Positions 8,601 to 15,217 of a stretch of 46,374 nucleotides of DNA are shown here, in pieces (the first letter of the stretch is position 1; every line of letters begins with the position of its first letter). The notes beneath the pieces are model-generated. The model worked only from the letters and a program-made list of their open reading frames with translations. It did no database searches and had not been told where the DNA came from. A program made the position numbers and the translations under genes. Source of the stretch: CAZWDL01 sp964632995 (GTDB lineage Bacteria; Bacteroidota; Bacteroidia; Chitinophagales; Saprospiraceae); NCBI GenBank assembly GCA_964632995.1, contig CAZWDL010000053.1, positions 1 through 46,374 of the forward strand, given 5' to 3'.

Positions 8601-9483
8601 TCAGACTGTCGACTACAGCAACTGGACGGATGACGCCAATACCAACGAGCTCATCGCCAGCCTGCTGCACAACTACAACATCAAGGTAAACGAAGAGGTG
8701 GGGCGTTATAAGCGCGAGAAGTTCAACATCTCCATCGGTGACGAACTGCCCGCCGGCGTGCTCAAACTGGCTAAAGTGTACATGGCCAAAAAGCGCAAGC
8801 TCAAGGTCGGCGATAAACTCGCCGGACGCCACGGCAACAAGGGTATTGTTTCCCGCATCGTTCGCTCCGAAGACATGCCCTTCCTCGAAGACGGCACCCC
8901 GGTCGATATTGTGCTCAACCCGCTGGGCGTACCTTCACGGATGAACCTCGGTCAGATTTTCGAAACAGTGCTGGGATGGGCCGGTGAGAAAATGGACATG
9001 AAGTTTTCTACTCCCATTTTCGACGGCGCCAGCCAGGACGAAATCGAGGAATATATCCAGAAGGCCAGCCTGCCGAGCCTCGGACAAACCTACCTGTACG
9101 ACGGGGAAACGGGGGACCGCTTCCACCAGCAGGCCACGGTAGGGGTTATCTACATGCTCAAGTTGTCGCATATGGTCGACGATAAGATGCACGCCCGCTC
9201 TATCGGGCCGTACTCGCTCATCACCCAGCAACCACTGGGTGGTAAGGCGCAGTTTGGCGGCCAGCGCTTCGGTGAGATGGAAGTATGGGCGCTGGAAGCC
9301 TTCGGCGCTTCAAACATCCTGCAGGAACTGCTGACCATTAAGTCGGACGATATCAACGGTCGGGCCAAGGCCTACGAGTCTATTGTCAAAGGAGACAATC
9401 TGCCTGAACCCAACATCCCCGAGTCGTTCAACGTACTGGTACACGAGTTGCGCGGCCTGGCGCTGGACGTCAAGTTTGACTAA
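5662..9483 (+). CDS. rpoB: DNA-directed RNA polymerase subunit beta
   Basis: The catalytic beta subunit, 1273 residues, as usual for Bacteroidota. Conserved blocks appear in order: [18 protein letters not shown] in the N-terminal lobe, the rifampicin-pocket segment beginning at Gly472 ([11 protein letters not shown]), the [20 protein letters not shown] fork region, [27 protein letters not shown], and the C-terminal clamp segment [20 protein letters not shown]. The residues equivalent to E. coli D516, H526 and S531 are wild type, so no classic rifampicin-resistance change is visible. The ATG at 5662 begins a sensible N-terminus. rpoC follows after 136 bases. Confidence 0.98.
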   Translation: [1273 protein letters not shown]

Positions 9484-9572
9484 TGACGGATAATTTGACG
9501 GGATGACTCTGAAGCCGCCCCGTTAATACACCGCTGTCATTCTTTATTTGAACCACATTGATTGAAGGAAAA

Positions 9573-9589
9573 GGGGGCCTCACGCCCCC
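9573..9589 (+). promoter_or_regulatory. GC hairpin in the rpoB-rpoC spacer
   Basis: GGGGGC (9573-9578) pairs perfectly with GCCCCC (9584-9589) around the loop ctcac, 31 bases before the rpoC start. No T-run follows directly. It may be a processing or pausing signal. The role is unproven. Confidence 0.4.
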
Positions 9590-9619
9590 GCCTTTGAATC
9601 TCATAATATCCAGAACAAT

Positions 9620-12600
9620 ATGGCTTTTAAGAAGAAAAATCAAATTCAACAGCAGAACTTCGACAGCATTACCATCAGCCTGGCGTCGCCCGATGAGATT
9701 CTGGAGCGTTCCTACGGCGAGGTGCTGAAGCCGGAGACCATCAACTACCGGTCCTACAAGCCGGAGCGCGATGGTTTATTCTGCGAGCGAATTTTCGGTC
9801 CTGTAAAAGATTACGAGTGCTACTGTGGTAAGTACAAGCGTATTCGCTATAAGGGGATCGTCTGTGACCGTTGTGGGGTGGAGGTGACCGAAAAGAAGGT
9901 ACGCCGTGAGCGCATGGGGCATATCAAGCTCGTCGTTCCGGTCGTTCACATTTGGTTTTTCAAATCCCTGCCCAACAAGATCGGTTATCTTTTGGGACTT
10001 AGCTCCAAAAAACTGGAGTCCATTATTTACTATGAACGTTACGTAGTCGTTCAGCCTGGTGTCAAGGAAGCAGAAGGCATCACCAAGATGGATCTGCTGA
10101 CGGAAGAGGAGTATCTGGAAGTACTCGATACCCTGCCGCAGGAAAACCAGATGCTGGACGATGAAGATCCGAATAAATTTATCGCTAAGATGGGCGCTGA
10201 TGCTACCCGGGAGCTGCTGATGCGGCTCGACCTGGACCAGCTGTCATTCGCCTTGCGTCACCAGGCTGCGCACGAGACCTCGCAACAGCGTAAGTCGGAA
10301 GCCCTCAAGCGTTTGCGCGTGGTGGAAGCTTTCCGCGACGGCCTGACCCGACTGGAAAACCGCCCCGAATGGGCCGTGATCGAGTACCTGCCGGTCGTGC
10401 CGCCGGAATTGCGCCCGCTGGTTCCGCTGGACGGCGGCCGCTTTGCCAGCTCAGATCTCAACGATCTGTATCGCCGGGTGATCATTCGCAACAACCGCCT
10501 GAAGCGTCTGCTCGAGATCAAAGCACCGGAAGTGATCCTGCGCAATGAGAAGCGGATGCTGCAGGAAGCAGTTGATTCACTGTTCGACAACTCGCGTAAG
10601 TCCAACGCCGTGAAGGCGGAAGGGGGACGCGCCCTGAAGTCGCTCAGCGATATCCTCAAAGGTAAGCAAGGCCGCTTCCGCCAAAACCTGCTCGGTAAGC
10701 GTGTCGACTACTCCGGCCGCTCCGTAATTGTGGTCGGCCCAACGCTGAAACTTCACGAGTGCGGCTTGCCCAAAGCTATGGCCGCCGAGCTCTTTAAGCC
10801 CTTTGTTATCCGCAAGCTCATTGAGCGCGGCATCGTCAAAACGGTGAAATCAGCCAAGAAGCTGGTCGATCGCAAAGACCCGGTGATCTGGGAAATCCTG
10901 GAAAATGTACTGCGCGGCCATCCCGTGCTGCTCAACCGGGCCCCTACGCTTCACCGCCTCTCGATTCAGGCCTTCCAACCGAAGCTGATCGAAGGTAAGG
11001 CCATCCAGCTGCACCCCCTAGTCTGCGGCGCCTTCAACGCTGACTTTGACGGTGACCAGATGGCCGTACACGTGCCCCTGAGCCAGGCAGCTATCCTGGA
11101 GGCCCAGATGCTGATGCTGGCCTCACACAATATGCTCAATCCACAGGACGGCTCGCCCATTACCCTGCCTTCGCAGGATATGGTACTCGGCCTGTACTAC
11201 ATAACCAAGGATAAGCGCTCTACTGAAGACATGAAAGTGAGAGGAGAGGGAAGGAATTTTTACTCTCCTGAAGAGGTGATGATCGCTTACAACGAAAATC
11301 AGCTCGACCTGCACGCCGTGATCAACGTGCGTGTGCCGGTAGAAGGAGAGAATGGTGAACTGGTACCCAAACGCGTAGAAACGACTACCGGACGGGTGCT
11401 CTTCAATCAGAACGTACCCAAAAGCGTGCCCTTCGTCAACCAGCTGCTGACCAAGAAAAACCTCAAGCGGGTCATCGGTGATGTCATCACCCGTACCGAC
11501 TTTGCCGTTACGGCCGACTTCCTCGACGCTATCAAGGAGATGGGCTTTACATGGGCCTTCAAAGGCGGTCTGTCCTTCAACCTGGGGGATCTGATTACGC
11601 CTTCGGTCAAGCAAAAGACGCTGGATGAAGCCCAGGAAGAAGTTGATGAGGTTTGGGACAACTACAATATGGGGCTCATCACCAACAACGAGCGCTATAA
11701 CCAGATCATAGATAAGTGGACCTACGCCGATAACCGCATCACCGATGTGCTGATGAAGGAGCTGGCTTCGCATAAGCATGGCTTCAACTCGGTGTTCATG
11801 ATGCTCGACTCCGGCGCTCGTGGCTCCAAACAACAGATTAAGCAGCTCTGCGGGCTGCGTGGCCTGATGGCCAAGCCCCGTAAATCGGGTGACACCGGCG
11901 GCGCCATTATCGAAAACCCGATCCTGTCGAACTTTGTCGACGGCCTGTCGGTACTCGAGTACTTCATCTCGACGCACGGCGCCCGTAAGGGTCTGGCGGA
12001 TACAGCATTGAAAACGGCTGACGCCGGTTACCTGACCCGCCGTCTGGTTGACGTTGCTCAGGATGTCGTCGTCATGGAAGAGGATTGCCACACGCTGCGT
12101 GGTATTGAGACGATGGCGCTCAAAGACAATGAGAAAGTAGTAGAAACACTGACTTCACGCATCGACGGCCGCTACGCGCTGCACGATATCTACCATCCGG
12201 TAACGGATGAACTGATTCTGGAAGCCGGCGCCTATATCGATACGAAGACAGCTGAATACATCGAGGAGGAGGGGCTGGAAAGCGTTACCATTCGCTCGGT
12301 GCTCACCTGCGAAACCAAGCGCGGAGTATGTAACAAGTGCTACGGTAAAAACATGGCTACCGGGCGCATCGCCGAAGAAGGCGATGCTGTAGGTATCATC
12401 GCGGCTCAGTCGATCGGTGAACCGGGAACCCAGCTGACACTGCGTACTTTCCACGTAGGTGGTATCGCTTCCGTATCGAAAACGGAATCGGAGATCGTCT
12501 CCAGGTTCAATGGAAAGGTTGAATTCGACAGCCTCCGCACCACCAAGCACGAGGATGATTCCGGTAAGGAAATCGACGTAGTGCTCTCGCGTACCGGTGA

Positions 12601-13921
12601 GGTGCGCATCGTCGATCCCGAAACGGGCAAGCAGTTCGTCTCGCACCACATTCCCTACGGCGCTACACTATTCGTAGAGGAAGGCAAGGAGGTTAAGCGC
12701 GGTGACGTCATTACCGAATGGGATCCTTTCAACGCAGTCATCGTCACCGAATTCAGCGGTACCGCCAAGTTCGACTCCATTGAGGAAGGGGTTACCTTCC
12801 GCCACGAACGGGATGATCAAACGGGCTACTCTGAGAAGGTGATCATCGAAACCAAGAACAAGCGTAAAATTCCGACGATCAAAATCGTTAGCGAGGATGG
12901 CGAGGAATTGAAGAATTATAACCTTCCCGTTGGTTCTTACATCTCAATTGAAGATGGACAGGAGGTTCGCGCCGGTCAGAAGATTGTGAAAATTCCGCGC
13001 AAACTGGGTAAGATCCAGGATATTACCGGTGGTCTGCCCCGTGTTACGGAATTGTTCGAAGCGCGTAACCCCTCGAACCCGGCTACGGTTTCCGAAATAG
13101 ACGGTATCGTTTCTTTTGGTAAAATCAAGCGCGGTAACCGCGAGGTTATCGTCGAAGCCAGAGATGGTCAGCGCCGTAAGTATCTGATCGGGCTGTCGAA
13201 GCACATTCTGGTGCAGGAAGGCGATTTCGTTCGCGCCGGCACCCCGCTCTCCGACGGTACGACGGCCCCGCGCGATATTCTCGCGATCAAAGGCCCCTAT
13301 GCCGTACAGTCTTACCTCGTCAACGGTATACAGGAAGTTTACCGCTCGCAGGGTATCACGATCAACAACAAGCACATTGAGGTCATCGTCCGTCAGATGA
13401 TGCGCCGCGTGCAGATCGAGGATCCGGGTGATACGAACTTCCTCGAAGGCGAAGCTGTCGAGAAGTATGATTTCCTCGAGCAAAACGACTGGATTTTCGA
13501 TAAGAAGGTCGTTACCGAATCGGGCGATTCGAACCGTCTGCGTCCCGGCCAGCTGGTGACGCTGCGTCAGTTGCGGGAAGAAAATTCCTTCCTGCGCCGC
13601 AACGACAAGGAGCCGGTGCAGTACCGCGACGCTATCGCCGCTACCTCGAGCCCGCTGCTGCAGGGTATTACCAAGTCTTCACTGGGAACAACGAGCTGGA
13701 TATCCGCCGCCTCGTTCCAGGAAACGACCAAGGTGCTCAGCACGGCAGCCATCGGCGCCAAGCGCGACTTCCTGCACGGCCTGAAGGAGAACGTTATCGT
13801 AGGAAAGCAAATTCCCGCCGGTACCGGACTCCGCCGCTTCGAACAACTCTTCGTCACTACCAAGGAGGCGCAAGAGCAATACGAAGCACGCCGCGCCCAG
13901 TACGAGGAAGTGGAAGAGTAG
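9620..13921 (+). CDS. rpoC: DNA-directed RNA polymerase subunit beta'
   Basis: The beta' subunit, which holds the catalytic magnesium. The 1433-residue product is full length. The N-terminal zinc site is visible (CYCGKYKR followed by CDRCG). The NADFDGDQMAVH motif starts at Asn473 and gives the three metal-binding aspartates D475, D477 and D479. The second zinc site is present (CETKRGVCNKCYG), followed by the trigger-loop region with GIIAAQSIGEPGTQLTLRTFH. The start MAFKKKNQIQQQNFDSITI is of the Bacteroidota type. It is the last gene of the operon: a strong terminator lies 79 bases after the stop. Confidence 0.98.
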   Translation: MAFKKKNQIQQQNFDSITISLASPDEILERSYGEVLKPETINYRSYKPERDGLFCERIFGPVKDYECYCGKYKRIRYKGIVCDRCGVEVTEKKVRRERMGHIKLVVPVVHIWFFKSLPNKIGYLLGLSSKKLESIIYYERYVVVQPGVKEAEGITKMDLLTEEEYLEVLDTLPQENQMLDDEDPNKFIAKMGADATRELLMRLDLDQLSFALRHQAAHETSQQRKSEALKRLRVVEAFRDGLTRLENRPEWAVIEYLPVVPPELRPLVPLDGGRFASSDLNDLYRRVIIRNNRLKRLLEIKAPEVILRNEKRMLQEAVDSLFDNSRKSNAVKAEGGRALKSLSDILKGKQGRFRQNLLGKRVDYSGRSVIVVGPTLKLHECGLPKAMAAELFKPFVIRKLIERGIVKTVKSAKKLVDRKDPVIWEILENVLRGHPVLLNRAPTLHRLSIQAFQPKLIEGKAIQLHPLVCGAFNADFDGDQMAVHVPLSQAAILEAQMLMLASHNMLNPQDGSPITLPSQDMVLGLYYITKDKRSTEDMKVRGEGRNFYSPEEVMIAYNENQLDLHAVINVRVPVEGENGELVPKRVETTTGRVLFNQNVPKSVPFVNQLLTKKNLKRVIGDVITRTDFAVTADFLDAIKEMGFTWAFKGGLSFNLGDLITPSVKQKTLDEAQEEVDEVWDNYNMGLITNNERYNQIIDKWTYADNRITDVLMKELASHKHGFNSVFMMLDSGARGSKQQIKQLCGLRGLMAKPRKSGDTGGAIIENPILSNFVDGLSVLEYFISTHGARKGLADTALKTADAGYLTRRLVDVAQDVVVMEEDCHTLRGIETMALKDNEKVVETLTSRIDGRYALHDIYHPVTDELILEAGAYIDTKTAEYIEEEGLESVTIRSVLTCETKRGVCNKCYGKNMATGRIAEEGDAVGIIAAQSIGEPGTQLTLRTFHVGGIASVSKTESEIVSRFNGKVEFDSLRTTKHEDDSGKEIDVVLSRTGEVRIVDPETGKQFVSHHIPYGATLFVEEGKEVKRGDVITEWDPFNAVIVTEFSGTAKFDSIEEGVTFRHERDDQTGYSEKVIIETKNKRKIPTIKIVSEDGEELKNYNLPVGSYISIEDGQEVRAGQKIVKIPRKLGKIQDITGGLPRVTELFEARNPSNPATVSEIDGIVSFGKIKRGNREVIVEARDGQRRKYLIGLSKHILVQEGDFVRAGTPLSDGTTAPRDILAIKGPYAVQSYLVNGIQEVYRSQGITINNKHIEVIVRQMMRRVQIEDPGDTNFLEGEAVEKYDFLEQNDWIFDKKVVTESGDSNRLRPGQLVTLRQLREENSFLRRNDKEPVQYRDAIAATSSPLLQGITKSSLGTTSWISAASFQETTKVLSTAAIGAKRDFLHGLKENVIVGKQIPAGTGLRRFEQLFVTTKEAQEQYEARRAQYEEVEE

Positions 13922-13922
13922 C

Positions 13923-13974
13923 ACAGACTTTAGTCTGTCCTCGCGCAATAATACAGGTTTCAGCCTGTCCTGCG
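13923..13974. repeat. Pair of short hairpin repeats after rpoC
   Basis: Two roughly 23-base units start just after the rpoC stop. The first pairs ACAGACT (13923-13929) with AGTCTGT (13932-13938). The second pairs ACAGG (13953-13957) with CCTGT (13964-13968). Both continue with tcct and a cg-containing tail. The stem bases differ between the units, but on both sides at once, so pairing is kept. This suggests copies of one palindromic intergenic repeat. Confidence 0.55.
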
Positions 13975-14000
13975 TGTTGTACAGACAAATAGTAGACATA

Positions 14001-14036
14001 AAAAAGCCCTTCCGGCGAAAGCCGGAGGGGCTTTTT
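14001..14036 (+). terminator. Intrinsic terminator of the rpoBC operon
   Basis: AAAAAGCCCTTCCGGC (14001-14016) pairs with GCCGGAGGGGCTTTTT (14021-14036) around a GAAA loop: 16 pairs with a single G-T and a T5 tail. It lies 79 bases after the rpoC stop and is the best terminator in the window. The A-tract on the other side gives weak bidirectional potential. Confidence 0.93.
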
Positions 14037-14410
14037 ACTTGACAAAATTTTGCGATTGTCAGGGTTAACCCTGATGCAAATTATTGAAAATCAGATGTTT
14101 TCGATCATTTGTCGTCATTATTCATGGATTTTGCATGAATAATCCGGGTTAGTATCGATTACCCACAACTCCCGCTGGGGCTAACTTCTGCGGTTCTACG
14201 GTTTATTGCCCAGGGCATCCCTTTGGGGCTGTTCTGCTGTTCTTAACTGGTTATTGAATTTTTTGTCAAATTTTTGATTTGCAGAACCGCAGAACATTTA
14301 CCCAGTGCAATAATCGCTTCGCGAATTCCATGGGGTTTACCCGTCTCGAGGAACAAGGGCGGGGAAGAAACAGCCCCAAACCGAACTTATGGGTAATCAG
14401 TACTCCCTCA
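14037..14410. repeat. Gene-free repeat debris between rpoC and the riboflavin synthase gene
   Basis: No credible gene. Three structures are visible. A perfect 10-base inverted repeat, ATTATTCATG/CATGAATAAT, spans 14117-14143 with a seven-base loop. A 109-base unit is bounded by TTCTGCGGTTCT (14186-14197) and its complement AGAACCGCAGAA (14283-14294). A tract at 14308-14371 is a diverged copy of the sequence at 26551-26615 on the opposite strand. Open frames here match the repeat copy rather than any known protein. Confidence 0.55.
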
Positions 14411-15019
14411 TCACCGGCTCACCAGCTCCTTTGCGTACAGCGCCGCATAACGGGCGATATACTTGCCGATGATATCGAATTCCAGGTTGACCTTATCTCC
14501 CTCCCTGAGTTTCTTAAAATTAGTATGTTCCCAGGTATAGGGAATAATCGCCACCTGAAAAGTATCGGCCTCCGGGCTGACGACGGTCAGGCTGACTCCG
14601 TCAACACAGATGGAGCCCTTGTCGACCAGCAGATGCTCCTCGGAGGGCTGGTATGTAAAATGAAAGTACCAGCTGCCCTCCCGCTCATCTACCCCCGTAC
14701 AGGTGGCCGTCGTATCAACGTGGCCTTGTACGATATGACCGTCGAGACGGCCGTCGGAACGCATGGCCCGCTCCAGATTGAGCAGGTCGCCTTCTTTCAG
14801 GTCTCCCAGGTTGGAACGGAGCAGGGTTTCTTCAACAGCGGTAACGACGTGCCGGTCTTCCTCCACGGCCACTACAGTCAGGCAGACGCCATTGTGAGCC
14901 AGGCTCTGGTCGATCTTGAGTTCGTTGGAAATGGACGATTCTATCGTCAGGTGGACATTGCTACCCTCTTTTTCCAGGTTTTTGACGATGCCGGTCGTCT
15001 CTATAATGCCGGTAAACAT
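14411..15019 (-). CDS. ribE: Riboflavin synthase, alpha chain
   Basis: Catalyses dismutation of two 6,7-dimethyl-8-ribityllumazine molecules to riboflavin, the last step of vitamin B2 synthesis. The 202 residues fit the trimeric family. The protein has two lumazine-binding repeats: the first begins MFTGIIE and holds NGVCLTV (43-49), and the second holds GRLDGHIVQGHVD (90-102) and DGVSLTV (about 139-145). The start MFTGII is diagnostic. The gene stands alone on the minus strand with no other rib gene and no FMN riboswitch seen upstream, so it looks like a dispersed single-gene locus. Confidence 0.96.
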   Translation of the reverse strand: MFTGIIETTGIVKNLEKEGSNVHLTIESSISNELKIDQSLAHNGVCLTVVAVEEDRHVVTAVEETLLRSNLGDLKEGDLLNLERAMRSDGRLDGHIVQGHVDTTATCTGVDEREGSWYFHFTYQPSEEHLLVDKGSICVDGVSLTVVSPEADTFQVAIIPYTWEHTNFKKLREGDKVNLEFDIIGKYIARYAALYAKELVSR

Positions 15020-15217
15020 AAGTTGTTATTTCTGGTGAATGGAATGTTCGCTCTTGCGAAAATACGTAATCGTACAAAGGTCAGGCTCATCCCAATGCCA
15101 TAATTTAAATTCACAGCACTGGCGTCCAACCAGTGGTTGGTAGTCCGCAATTGACAGTGACCGGGCTCAGGCAAGGAAATGCGTAACTTTCGCCCAGCCC
15201 CGCAATCCAGCATCCAG

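Noticed and set aside
9495..9508. 14-base exact match ttgacgggatgact with the hairpin at 28564-28577
   Set aside because: In a 46-kb window, several exact 14-base matches between unrelated sites are expected by chance on two strands.
14279..15103. 274-residue plus-strand frame over the riboflavin synthase gene
   Set aside because: It is a shadow of ribE, and its first part is the dispersed repeat.
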